A stretch of DNA of 64,000 nucleotides from Przewalskia tangutica (taxonomy: Eukaryota > Streptophyta > Magnoliopsida > Solanales > Solanaceae): assembly GCA_029844215.1 (NCBI GenBank), contig CM056725.1, positions 59,929,609 to 59,993,608 on the forward strand, written 5' to 3'. Position numbers and translations under genes: made by a program. The stretch's first letter is position 1, and each line of letters starts with the position of its first letter. A model generated the notes under the pieces. That model was not told where the DNA came from, did no database searches, and saw only the letters and a program-made list of their open reading frames with translations. Shown in pieces: positions 44,351 through 56,181 of the stretch.

Positions 44351-46169
44351 CCTCAGCTTCCCGTGCTCCAACCTGATAGACTAAATAACTACATACAGAA
44401 AAGATGCTTCACGTGTAGCATGAGTACATGATGTAGCACCGTAGACATAATAGGCCGACAATGACGAAAATACATAATTATATATAAATACAAAGTTGAC
44501 TCCACATAAGGTATCACTAGAAATGTAATGAACCTACTATGTCATACCGAATACAATATGGTTCATTGTTGCGATATTTCTAGATGCTTACGCAAGTGTA
44601 CATATCGTTCAAGTAATAAAGATCTGTAAGACCGAGTTATCGTCCTTAGAGACTGGTTTATCAAGTACCGAATATCTAATATATGGTATCTATTTGGCTA
44701 ACGTTCTTTGGTTTGAGATTTTATGAGTAAGAACTAAAATTATAGTAAGTGCAGAAATCAAACTAAGATTGACAATACTTTGGGTTTTAAATAGTTATGA
44801 AGGAAATAGAGCTTCCAATCTCCTCAACTATCCACTTTTTCATGTGTCGATACAATGTTAATGATTCTTCTTCTTATTAAGATAGCAGATTAACTAATAT
44901 GTCATTATATTCCGGTTAGGACATACAAGAGCTCAACCTTGTGCAGAAACCTTCTATATTTCTATGATAGATTTTACCACACAGGAAGATTAAGAACAAT
45001 AACCTTAAATACTACACAAGTATCGGGGTACTTTCGTCCACGATTTTAACCTATGTCTAGACAATTACAACATATTCAAATATCACCTTTTAGACGTTTG
45101 ATTCGAAATCATATAAGTTATGACAATTAATAGCTAGTTAATTATCAAGCAATCATAACAATATTGAATAGATCTTAATATGCTGAAGAAGGAATCAATA
45201 ACTATGCATTAACTATGTGAAAGAGTTTCAAGAAGATTCGACGAAAAACCCTACTAAAGTAATTAGCTCCTAAACATTGTCATGTCAAGAACTACTTTAC
45301 AATCCAACATAAACTGAAATAAAATAAAGAAAAGAAAAAGAACTTGAACAAGAGTTGTCTCCAATCTTGTGTTGTAGCCTCCAATTCTTGCCTTCCAAGT
45401 ATGATATCAGATGTCTCCAATAAGGTCAGAGTTTAGGGATTTTATAACAGAGAAAAGTTGCCTTTCGGACTCTAAAAACGCTGTAAAATTTGGCCCAAAA
45501 CGTCAAAATTCTGCCTCGGCTCTGCTGACTGGTGCCGCAGCGTCGGAATTACTGGGGCAAAATCAGACAACATAATATTATTGGCGCCGCGGCGCCGGTG
45601 GCGTCAATTTCTTGGTTTTTGTGATTTTTCATCATTTTCTCGTCCGGACTTCGTCAGATTTCTTTTATGCTTCCCGGGACTTCTTATGCTTCATTTCTTG
45701 GTCCTTTTAGTGTGCAATTCCATCTCAATTAAGCTCATTTCATCCTCAATTATGTACTTCTTCCTTTATGATCACTATGACTCAAAAAAAAGAAAAACAA
45801 ACCTAATACTATACTAAACACCAACGAAATGAGAAATACTAACTAAAAAAGACTCAAAAGAGTGTATCAAAATACACTCAACATTCATATAATTACCAAA
45901 ACACCCTTATCCCATAAGATCCACAAACACGTGTGATTTACCCCCTAAGACTCTAGTTTCTTGTTGACAACAATCAGACTAAGTTGTGTAAATTATATAA
46001 CTATTAACACCAGTACGTCAATAACATTCAAGCACATATAATGAATAAATCTCCTCTAAACTCACACATAGACCCAATAATACCAGAACATTTCCAGACT
46101 TCATTATACGAGTTGACGCTACAAGCGAGTTAGACCACTGTCGTTTATCTTACTACCTTAGTCCTTTGT
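44351..46169 (-). repeat. LTR-like sequence G, part 2
   Basis: Continuation of 39315-39620 after solo LTR F. It is AT-rich with one GC-rich patch (45575-45605, GGCGCCGCGGCGCCGG). No coding frame of substance on either strand; the ORF at 45581-45817 has no recognisable content. Family unknown. Confidence 0.4.
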
Positions 46170-46220
46170 ACATAATTCTTCGGATACAATCCCGTTAATT
46201 ACAATTAATACCACTAACCT

Positions 46221-46595
46221 TTGGGTAATCCTGGCCCAGCAACGTTGCGGAAACCACATGCTATGCTCTCTAGGCCCAGCTCACGGGAAGGCAATGCACA
46301 AGCTGATAGGGTGCGTTATAAGTCTATGCATTCTGATCCTGCAGTTCTATTGAACCCACAACCTTCCTTGGACGAAGGTACTAACACAGGTGTTAAGGGA
46401 GTGTCCTTGCCGGCATCTAAGAGTGTTACCTTTGAACGCGGGGAGCATAGCTTGGCTGATACACACGCTATGGCTTCCGGCAGGAAAGATGATGGCTGGA
46501 AAGAAGTTATGCCAAAGAAGTTCATGTCAAAGGTCAGTGGGAAGACTAAGGCAGCAAAGCGCGGAGGTGCTGGAAAAACCTCCTTTGTTTCCTAA
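46221..46595 (+). pseudogene. ORF1 C-terminal part of LINE K
   Basis: An open frame of 124 residues (the first Met is arbitrary because the element is truncated). It is hydrophilic and Lys/Arg-rich towards the end (KKFMSKVSGKTKAAKRGG), as in the RNA-binding Gag-like ORF1 of plant LINEs. The zinc knuckle normally upstream is not present. Its TAA stop overlaps the ATG of ORF2 as TAATG at 46593-46597. Confidence 0.65.
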
Positions 46596-49500
46596 TGAAA
46601 ATACTTTGTTGGAATGTCCGCGGTCTTTGCGGACTAAGGGACAGGGCAGCCACGCAAGCTCTAGTGTGTAGTATCACTAAACAGCATGATGTGGCATTGA
46701 TTTGTCTTCTGGAAACAAAACTCTCTAAGGAAAGGATTGAGTCTTTCTCTTCTAAAAGATTCAAAGGTTGGAATTTATGCTCAAATCTGGAATTCATCGA
46801 TGGTGGAAGAATGCTACTCTTGTGGGATCCCTCTGTGCATTGTGAAGTGCTTGGAATGGATTCTCAACATATCCATGTTCAGGCAAGTTGTAAGATTACT
46901 CAAGTGTCCTTCCTTGCAACATTCGTGTATCCGGTTTATAGCATCACGGATAGGAGGATCCTTTGGCATCACCTTTCTCACATGGGCATTGGCATCACTA
47001 AACCTTGGATGATTATGGGAGATTTCAACACTTACTGCTACCCTCAAGATAAGGCGGGAGGCCCTCCTCTAACGCCGTATGCACTTAAGGACCTTGGAGA
47101 TTTCAGGAATGCTCATGGACTAGAAGACACTCCATCTTCCGGTTCTTTCTACACTTGGACAAATGGTTCGATTTGGTCCAAGCTTGATAGAGTAATGATG
47201 AATCAAAATTGGGGCGATTTGACCTTAGAATGCACAGCCAATTTCATGCCTATGGAACCTGTCTCGGACATTTGTCCGTGATGGCTACGGTTATTGCATC
47301 CTATAATATTGGGAAGCGGCCTTTCAAGTTCATGAATATGTGGCTTTCTCACACCGCTTTTGACAACATTATGACTTCATGCTGGAGACAAGACATTCTA
47401 GGTACTGCTCAATTCGTTCTAGCATCGAACCGAAAGCCTTGAAACAACCACTGAAGGCATTGAATATAAGTGAGTTCGGCAGTATTGATCAAAGAGCGAA
47501 GGAGGCAAACATGGAGTTTAAGGAGGCTATTAGTGCACATATGGGAGACCCCTTTGATGAGGAGCTTAAATCCAAGGTTAAGTCCTCAAGAGTTAAAGCC
47601 AACACCTTAATGGAAGCTGAGAGACATTTCATTAGGCAAAAGTCGACGAAACACTTGATTGGAAGTGATAAATGCTCCAAATACTTCCATAGCTTGATCA
47701 AGAGAAGTAATGTCAAGAACTCCATCAACTTTCTTGTCAAAACTAATGGTGTTATCACTACATCACCAGGGGAGGTAAGAAAGCTTCTAGAGGAATTTTA
47801 CAAGGATCTTCTTGGCACATCTCGACCCACATCGAACTTTGATCCTGAAGTGTGCAACTTTGGCCCGAAGCTAAGCGAAGAGGGCGATCTACAACTTTGC
47901 ACTTCGTATCCCCAAAGGAGATTTGGGAAGCTCTTTCGATATTGGAAATGATAAAGCTCTGGACCGGATGGGTATTCGGACCTTCTTCAAGAATAGATGG
48001 AGAGATGTGGGACATGATGTAGTAAGAAGCGTGCAGGAGTTCTTCTCTTCAGGGGTTCTTTTGAAACAACTTAATCATACCATCATTGCCTTGCTGCCCA
48101 AGACCGATAGGGACCCTAAGGTAACTGATTTTAGGCCTATTGGATTGACTAATGTGGTCTATAAGATTATTACAAAGATACTAGCTAACAGAATGGCAAA
48201 GATTCTTCCTTCTATCGTTGACAAATCACAAGGGGCTTTTGTGAAAGGGAGAAATATGATGGACAATGTCTATATAGCACAGGAGCTTGTGAGAGGATTT
48301 AATAGAGGCAGTCTCACCTAGGTGCATGCTCATGGTGGATCTTAGGAAAGCTTTTGACACGGTCTCTTGGAGTTTCCTTGATTCAGTATTAAGAGGCCTC
48401 AACTTTCCAGACATATTTGTCAGGTGGATCATGGAGTGTGTTTGCTCAACGTCCTTCTCTCTTTCTATCAACGGTGAGTTGCATGGTTACTTCAAGGGTA
48501 AGCGCGGACTTAGAAAAGGTGATCCTATGTCCCCAACGCTCTTTATCTTGTGTATGGATTACCTTTCGAGGATGCTTAAAATGAGGACTGAGGCTAGAGC
48601 TTTCTCTTATTATCCAAAATGTAAAAGGATGGGTATTACTCATCTTGCCTTTGCAGATGACCTCATGCTCTTTGCCAAAGGTGATATTTCTTCGGTTGAG
48701 ATTCTTATGAACTGTCTAGAGGAGTTGGAGGATGTCTCTGGGTTAACTCTTAATCCATCCAAATCCTCCGTCTACTTAGCAGGAGTACATGATGAGGTAC
48801 GTGATTTGATCTTGGCCAGGGTTGGATTCGGCATTGGTAGCTTTCCGGTACGGTACTTGGGGATCCCTTTGTCCCCAATTTCAGTCTCGGTGGAACAATT
48901 TGCTCCTTTCACTAATGCTATTTCGAATTACATTCAGAAATGGGGACACCACACTCTTTCCTATGCAGGCAAGCTAGAGCTTATTAGGTCAGTCATCCAA
49001 GGGGTTGAGAGTTTTTGGTTCCGGGCCCTTCCTATTCCGGCCACTGTACTCAACAAGGTAAGGTCCGCAGATCCAGTTCTTATGGGGTGGGAAACCACCA
49101 AGAGTTTCTTGGGAGACCATTTGCTGCCTCAATCGGAAGGAGGTTTGGGCCTTATGAATATCAAGGATTGGAACCATGCCTGCTATCCCGGGCCTATATG
49201 GCAAACCAGCACGTATGCACTCACTTTGGGTCCAATGGATCAACACTTTTATTTGAGAGGCAATTCTTTTGGGATTATGAGGTACGTCTGAGACTCCCCT
49301 ATTCGTAAAGATTTGCGGGATACGCGACAAACTTGTTTCCATCTTTGGTAGCCAGGAGTTGCAATTGCCGGATTAGCAAAGTGTTGTACCAGTAAATTTG
49401 ATTCAAGCCTCAGATATGAGATCTTGCGCTCTAAGCAAGATAAAAGCCTTGGATGTCACAAATCGGAGAGGATTCATCCCCAAGTTCTCGTTCACCTTGT

Positions 49501-49960
49501 GGATAAATTGTAGAAAGCGGTTAGCTACAAAGGACACCCTTTCCTATCTCAACACGGAGGATAAGTCTTGTGGGTTCTGAGCAAGCAAATGAAACAAGAG
49601 AGCACCTCTTCTTCACATGCCCCTACACCCGCTTGATTTGGAAAAGCATAAGAGATGGTTGGGAATTAAGAGAGAAATGACCACTATTGAAAGTTCTCTC
49701 AAATGGATTAAAAAGACTACCGCGGAGCAGGCATCCGAGCAAAAGCAACCTTAATTGCCTTACGCATTATGGTCCATGAGATTTGGAGGACAAGGAACAC
49801 CGCTCTTTGAAGGCACAAACTCACCGAGTAAGAGGTCATTACCAAGATTAAAACAACATCCTATAGAGTACTCTATGATTTTATCCCTTCTTGTAATGGC
49901 ACCTTTGAGTGACAACTCCTTACTCCCCCGTTTCTTCTTTAAATTACGTTGAGGACTGAG
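46595..49960 (+). pseudogene. ORF2 of LINE K (endonuclease-reverse transcriptase), frameshifted
   Basis: ORF2 nicks target DNA and reverse-transcribes element RNA from the nick. The endonuclease domain starts at once (MKILCWNVRG, ETKL near residue 37, GDFN near 139, LDRVM near 197). The frame is lost near 47260 just where the catalytic SDH should come, and again near 47420, 47910 and 48315. RT motifs are readable: FRPIGLTN (48130), DLRKAFDTV (48334), GLRKGDPMSP (48505), and LAFADD (catalytic Asp pair, 48647). Past 49050 the frame changes repeatedly; REHLFF-TCP near 49595 is the C-terminal zinc-binding region. Overall length fits plant L1 ORF2. Confidence 0.92.
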
Positions 49961-50025
49961 AACCCTCAATGATTGATTGTAGCCACTTTTCTTTCAGTTT
50001 CTAGTAATAATATTTGCATTTACCT

Positions 50026-50036
50026 AAAAAAAAAAA
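50026..50036 (+). other. Poly-A tail of LINE K
   Basis: Eleven A residues end the element and lead into the duplicated target ACATAATT. Confidence 0.85.
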
Positions 50037-50046
50037 CATAATTTCT

Positions 50047-50493
50047 ATAAATAGACAAGCAAGACTCTCGTTTCATAACCTAGACACTTATTAACTAACA
50101 CAAGCACCAACAAGTAGAACCCTAAATTTATCAACAAAAATATGATCAACAACAAGTACCCTACTCATAAAATGTAACCACACAACAACCATATGAAGAG
50201 AAAATACTCAATCTATCATAGAGGCTCACATAACCAAGTCAAGCATCAAGTAACATGTATAATCCATCAATTCTCAGATTCCAGCTAAAATATCGATAAT
50301 CACTCAAATACAAGTACAACCACAATATACCAATGAAATGACATAGAATATATGATATACGTAAGGATAAAAATGCAATGCATATGCACGATACTTTTCT
50401 CAATATGGGATAAAATACATCAATGTTTAATTATGATTCGTACACCCATGGGGGACCCGTGAAGGCCATATACCCCTCCTAGCCAGTAGAATT
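50047..50493 (-). repeat. LTR-like sequence G, part 3 (host of H)
   Basis: AT-rich sequence with no coding frame, containing CACCCATGGGGGACCCGTG near 50445. It continues at 59735 after element H. Whether it belongs to the same LTR as 44351-46169 is an inference from position. Confidence 0.35.
50489..50493. repeat. Target-site duplication GAATT of element H (partner 59730-59734)
   Basis: GAATT directly flanks TGTAACGACCC on the left and GGGGTATAACA on the right. Confidence 0.95.
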
Positions 50494-50744
50494 TGTAACG
50501 ACCCGTTCCGGGGCCCGTTACTGGTGCCTTATCCCGGGCACCCTAGTGATACAATCATCAGAGAAAACCAGCGGAAAATAAAACTTTAAACAAGAAACAA
50601 GATATATGAACATAAAACAGGCCAACCCAACGGTTACCTTCCAATAACATAAATAAATACAACTCTTTCAAAACGAACAGTTTAATCCTTTTTACAACCC
50701 TGCCCACAACAGTACTACAGACCTCTAAGATTTACAACAACTAT

Positions 50745-50865
50745 GACGGGACAGGGCCCCGCCATACCCCTGAATGTACAAGAACCTACAACTCGAGAAC
50801 ACATACAAAAGATAAGCCTCCGAGAAACGGCTTCCCAAGCTGGCGAGATCCTAAGAGCGAGGATC
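50745..50865 (-). other. Three-hairpin conserved domain (H 3' LTR)
   Basis: In sense order: GATCCT/AGGATC (50847-50865), CTCCG/CGG (50818-50830, shortened here), and GGCGGG/CCCGTC (50745-50763, closed with a G-U pair). The same trio occurs in A (3164-3280), C, D and H's other LTR. Confidence 0.55.
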
Positions 50866-51130
50866 CATGGCCGATGTACCTCTACTGCGGCATGAACGCA
50901 GCCCGAAGAGTCGATCTGGCAATTACCAAGTATGTGAATCGTAAAATCAGAATGAAATCATACTAGTCTATATAAAGCGGGAGACATGTATGATAACCAA
51001 ACTACAATTCCAACATAAAAGCGATCATGTCGATCGGGGACTCACGCCTCAAGTCATCACTCAAATATAACTATGGGTCTCACGCCACAACATCAATCAT
51101 GTTCGCATCACGGCGCGTGCCGGTCTGCAT

Positions 51131-51330
51131 CGGTGTAGACATGTCCATGATGCAACAATAATACCAATGCCACGGCCACATGCCGGAATTCTACCTCGGT
51201 GTAGACACGCCCACGTGACATCAATAATATCTTTGGGTGATCAACCTGCGCGTAACGGCCGTGCCCCGAATTCTACATCGGTGTAGACATGTCCATGTGA
51301 CATCAACAACAAGACAAGAATCAAAATGGA
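51131..51330 (-). repeat. Tandem repeat of ~66-82 bp, 3 copies (H 3' LTR; 5' LTR copy near 56815-57010)
   Basis: CGGTGTAGACATGTCCATG recurs at 51131 and 51279, with a CACGCCCACG variant at 51197. Each copy is followed by a run of CAACAATAAT-type sequence. Confidence 0.8.
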
Positions 51331-53665
51331 AACATACGTGGAATTCTCCATCGCCAAAGACGCGTCAAGTAAGTTCTCAATAAGTCGACCGCCTCTATCG
51401 AGACGCGGTAACACGTAAATACCACACTTGCACAACAAAGGCTATCATCACAAGCATAGGCAAGTTTCACAACAACAAGCATAGGCAAGTTTCACACAAC
51501 TCAAAGTACTTTCATTTTATGCCAAAGTCCGGTTTTAACCCCAAGGTACTACATACGTTAAGTTCTTTTAAAAGAGATCCATTACTTTTATAAAAGTCAC
51601 GATACGTAGTATTAGAATGACCAACCCATTCCTTTTCAAAATCAAGTAACAACATTCTTTTCCTAAGTTCGGTTTGCCTAGTTTCATTACTCAAGCTTCT
51701 CATTTTCAAATGATTTCATAGTTCCCAAACTTAATCACTTGATTCCTTTTAGAACAATTGAGTAACATATGTCATATATGTGAGTAGTTTATTCTTGTTT
51801 ATAACGATCTTATTACAAAGACCATGATCTAGAAAATGTAATATCATTTTGTCTCATCTTAGCTTCTATGCGGATGGAGGTTTCTACCGGTTTTAATACA
51901 ACACATCATTATTCAATACATTTTCCTTTATTAACGCTGCGTTGGTGCTGTCGATACACATTCTGATTTCCAAATCGGAAACATTATCCCTTTAAAAACC
52001 GAGTACTCATTACTCACGAATGAGGTTTCACACAAACATTCACATTAAAACAAATAAGTTAAGTCTCTTATCTTATAAGATCAAGTCCCTTAACTTCTAA
52101 CATCAAGAAACCATTTTCTTTACCTCTCTTAAGACATTATACCTAACTCCCATAAAGCTAGTATAACTCTTTTTAAAACCACAAAGTATTTTCTTACCTA
52201 CATAAAGTTTATAACCAACTTCCCATAAAGCCGTTATAACACTTTATGTTTTAAGAACAATCAAACACGCTTAACACGTATGCGTCTACCGTACTACATA
52301 GTTCACACATATCATGCTAGAAGAGATAGGAAGAGGTTCACATACCTCGCGGCAGTGCAAACAATAAGCAAAATGCCCACAAGATCAGTAACTGGCTGGC
52401 CGTTTCCACTCTTCAAGTAGAATACGCTACTCGCGATCTTTCCACCTATAAGGCCACGCGTCTATTAACTTCTAACCGTGCGGTTCCATGTTCTCTGAGA
52501 AAATTCGCCACTCCCGCACAACAGCGTAAATCTCCTCTCTATCGGTGGCTACTAAGCCAGGGGGTTTACGCCTAACAGGACGTGTACCACTCTACTACAC
52601 AACAATGCTACACAAGTCTCTTGTCTGACCCTATGTAAATACAGTTCAGTTCTTTTCTTTATTCTTCAGGCTTAAGTCAAAAGACATTGCCGCAGTACTA
52701 AGCTTAGTTCTATATATAGTATACTTCAACTATATATTCTAATAACATGTAATTTCCAATTACAAATAGAGGACAAGATAATTACCTCGATAAGCCCATA
52801 ATTATCCAAGTTATAATGTCGATCTGAGCAAGGTTTAGCTCGCTCAGTGCGCTCCAAACCACTCCAAACAACCCTTAGAAGTTCTAACCAACTTCTACTC
52901 AAATACTTCAACCAACTATGAAGATTTCCTTAGGGTTTGGTTTGAGACTAAAAGGACAAAGGTAGTATTTGACTCTACGTATAGAGGTAACTTTTGAAAT
53001 ACTACTAGGTAAAGGCTAAGGTATTTTGGGCATTATAACAATACTAGGAGAGTATTTTCTATACCACAAAAAGGGGGTATTATACGAAAACAACTAGGCT
53101 AGGGGGGGTACCCCACGGCTAGCACCTCAAAGGGCGGAGGGGGGGGCTCTCGGCCACAAAGGCCACCCAAAGGGGGAGGGGTTTCTCGGCCAAGGGCCTT
53201 TACTAGGGAGGGGGGGGCTCTTGGACGAGAGTCAAACAAGAGGAGAGGGGAAGGAGCGCAAGACTTGGAACCGATTTGGATGAATGAAGTCTTAACGCCA
53301 TGGGGGGAATTTATAGCAAAACCAAAAGCCAACCAATGGCCAAGATCAAGCCATGTGCAAGGCAAGTGTTAGGCCAAGATCAAGCCAAGTGCACCCTAGA
53401 CCCTACTCCTTAAAACCCTCACAAATATCTACACAAATATCTACCACCACTTGCCCGCCGATCGGCCAGTGCGCACTTGTTCCATTGTGAGGTGACACAT
53501 GTCACCCTCCGTTGGTCCAAAATGTTTCGCCTCTCGGAAAAATCCGCAAAATAAGAAAAGACATAGCCGAATTTTCCCTGAAGTTATGTAAAACGTTTCG
53601 TCAAAAGACGACTCTAACAAGGTGTTGAGCACAAATGTCATTCGGCGAGCCACGCAGGAGGGGGT

Positions 53666-53675
53666 GACACGTGTC
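53666..53675 (-). promoter_or_regulatory. G-box palindrome, H 3' LTR (5' LTR copy 59391-59400)
   Basis: GACACGTGTC within GGGTGACACGTGTCACCC, a 16-bp near-perfect palindrome. Confidence 0.6.
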
Positions 53676-53995
53676 ACCCTCCTATGGTCCCTCAAAAATG
53701 TCATCCGAAAAAATAGCCACAATCGCCACAATCTCGAAAACAACGTGGGCCCCACAAAACCGTAAATTTCTCCGTGGGCCCACGTGACCATTCCCAAAAT
53801 AAAATCTCAAAATTCTAATATAATCTAAGAAGCCCAAATTCCAAATCTGGGAACCCAATTCCCTTCAACGAACATTTTCCTTACAAAAACCGGAAACTTT
53901 TAGTGGAAGAATCACCTCTTTCTTCCTTTCCAATTTTTACATCGTGCTCTCGTGCGTCGCCCTCGCATACATACCACGAGAATACGGGTATAACA

Positions 53996-54028
53996 TTCTC
54001 CCTCGCCAGAAACATTCGTCCGAATGTT
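53996..54028 (-). other. Polypurine tract and preceding inverted repeat (element H)
   Basis: AACATTCG/CGAATGTT arms at 54011-54028 (2-nt spacer), then a purine tract GGCGAGGGAGAA touching the LTR; it is worn by one pyrimidine. Confidence 0.8.
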
Positions 54029-54740
54029 CCTTCTCAAGACGGATATCGATGAAGCTCCTCTAACAAGTTGCCAACGCCACAGCTTGGCCACGAAATAACA
54101 CACGTCCTCTTCTTTCCTTACTCGTCGTGCCCTTCTCGAACACTTGAATTCTCCCAGTACGTACCATACTTCAGTCATTACTTCCGTTCCCGAAAATCTC
54201 TGGAGTCACTACCTCCAAACTTGGTCATCTTACTAACCTCAAACTTCCTTAAGGCCATTCCCGGCCTTTACGAACCGCTTCCGGTCGAACGCGTCCACGA
54301 ACTCATACGATGGTCACACAAACTTGGGCCTAGCATCCTCGTGACCCTACCACCGGCGGGACCATCCAGAATCGACCCACCCCAAACCGGTTACGGGTTG
54401 ACCCGCAAATGGTCCTCAACCCACCCCCAACCGCGCTAAACTCTTGTTCCCGATCCGAACAATCTTACTAATTCACGTCACGAAAGCTACCACTTCCATC
54501 TCACACTACCCACGGACTTATCACACAAATAAATCCCACGTATACTACTACTCTGATAAGGGTCAAAAATAAATCTTTAACTCAAGACGACCTTACCCCT
54601 AAGGTCTCAGTCGTGACATAGTCTAAGGTTCACACTTACCATGCCCCCATACGTATCCTCCCAACTAAGCATGTTTTCTAACTCACAATTAACACAACGC
54701 TATTCGCATACAGCACATAATAATGAGACCATCATAACAA
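54029..54740 (-). other. Non-coding 3' interior of element H
   Basis: Same segment as in B. No recognisable coding on either strand; the plus-strand ORF at 54068-54439 is chance. Confidence 0.55.
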
Positions 54741-54744
54741 GCAT

Positions 54745-55979
54745 ACCAAAACTCTAGGGTTAAGGATATACCGAAGCTACCGCCCACTCTAATCATAGGC
54801 ACTGCAGGCGCATAATCGTAGGCGCGATGAACCAACCATCGACCGTAGGTCGAGTCGTAACATCCGTATACCCTTGCCTCGACAGCCTCGCAAATGGCCC
54901 CGCTGGCCGCAAAATAACAAGCTCCTGGCACCACGACACTCCCGAAATGCGGTCTACCACATCGACCACACCGAGGTAGGGTGACCGTGATCCGCCAACA
55001 CCCTTACTTCCTCGAAACTCAACCTCGAGCCCCGACCGCCCCGAATACTCAAGGTTGTGGAGGACCACTGCATCGCGGAGGTACAAAACTAGTATCTTCC
55101 GAGGCGGTCCGCTCGAAAGTCACCAAAGGACTGTTGTTCTCGCCTCTTCGCCGATTCGTCATTCCGTCGACCTCTCCGTGCCTCACATCCCGGTCGTGAG
55201 CTCGCATGCGGCAATGTCCATGCCACCAAGAGCTACTCGAACATGCCTCGACATGTAATCATCGAGCCACAAACATATCGGTGCACTCGATCCTCCATAC
55301 TAGCTACCAACGCTGGGACGTACCGGGCCAATGAGTCGAACTCCACATTGTACTCCCGAACCGTACGCCCGCTCTGTCTAAGCATCAAAATCTGTTTACC
55401 GCGTGCTCTCATCTGCGGAGGCAAGAAGTGAGTGAGAAAGCCCCAAAACTCATCCCATACCGGAGGTGCATGCTCTCCCGAAAGCTCCCATGAATCAAAC
55501 CAATCGATCGCGGTATCACCCACCGATGCGAACCAAAGGTCACAGACTCGGTCTCAAGCCTTGATCACCCGCATGATCCAGAATCGCCGGATGAACTCCT
55601 GCGGATCATCCTCGTGCCTCGACCCATAAAACTCGCGGCTAACTCGGAAAGTCCCGTAGCCTCAAACTATCTGCTCGGGGTGAACCATCGGTGCATCGAA
55701 CTGAATCACTGCATCCACCTATCCTCATATCGCCACGACCACGCCAAGAATCGGGCCATCTCCTTGTAACCCATCTCTCCGCCTCTGCATCGTGGATCGG
55801 AGGCTCAGTATCAGGTCTCAGCAGCCATCGCCGCGCTTCTAAACTGGGCTGGGCGGCGCCACAAAACCCGCCGTCGAAGCACAACCTCGTCTTGTCCGAC
55901 CTGCGCTCGTCTCTCAGATCTCACTAGCAAGACCTCGGCCGCTTGCCCTTCTGGGCTCTGGTTGCCTTGCGCGAGGCAT
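54745..55979 (-). pseudogene. gag pseudogene of element H
   Basis: A start codon equivalent to MPPRKAT lies at 55979-55977, but the next codons are out of frame. The capsid core is open at 55523-55233: WFDSWELSG, then FLTHFLPPQMRARG, LRQSGRTVREYNVEF and SLARYVPALVASMEDRVHR, matching B. The zinc-knuckle region near 54990-54850 is scrambled (CYFAASGAI where CxxCGxxGH is expected). It ends in sense at TTCG|GTATATCC near 54770. Non-functional as read. Confidence 0.82.
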
Positions 55980-56084
55980 AAGCGTAAAACGAGATACGCT
56001 GAGGGTCCAACTTACAACACAGCTCTAAGGCACGATCTCAGAATGAGAAGAATGGAAACCAATCCTAAATGTCCTATAGCCTCC

Positions 56085-56120
56085 TGATTATAGATGTGGT
56101 GCACAACACACCGATAATCA
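56085..56120 (-). other. Leader stem-loop with GTGCAC loop (element H)
   Basis: Same as in A and B; loop hexamer 56099-56104. Confidence 0.6.
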
Positions 56121-56165
56121 AGACTCTACTAGACACGGTCTGTAGACACTTTCCGAGGATTAACT

Positions 56166-56177
56166 GCTCTGATACCA
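56166..56177 (-). other. Primer binding site, initiator tRNA-Met (element H)
   Basis: TGGTATCAGAGC in sense, 4 nt from the LTR end. Confidence 0.95.
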
Positions 56178-56181
56178 CTTT

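Larger units (their letters stand above)
46180..50036 (+). mobile_element. LINE K: 5'-truncated L1-type retrotransposon
   Basis: A non-LTR retrotransposon with the end of ORF1, then ORF2 (endonuclease, reverse transcriptase), and an A11 tail (50026-50036). ACATAATTCT at 46170-46179 and ACATAATTTCT at 50036-50046 form a probable, slightly imperfect target-site duplication, which sets the 5' end inside ORF1. Five or more frameshifts make it inactive. Confidence 0.9.
50494..53995 (-). repeat. Element H 3' LTR (3502 bp)
   Basis: Pairs with 56182-59729. Holds the three-hairpin domain (50745-50865), a tandem repeat (51131-51330), a TATA-like box (CTATAAATT in sense, 53308-53316), G-rich blocks (53102-53260), and two copies of the GACAC(A/G)TGTC U3 module (53486-53495 and 53666-53675). 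Confidence 0.95.

Noticed and set aside
45570..45610. CpG-rich GGCGCCGCGGCGCC patch as a promoter
   Set aside because: No TATA box, gene or leader follows; it is one short GC patch in LTR-like G.
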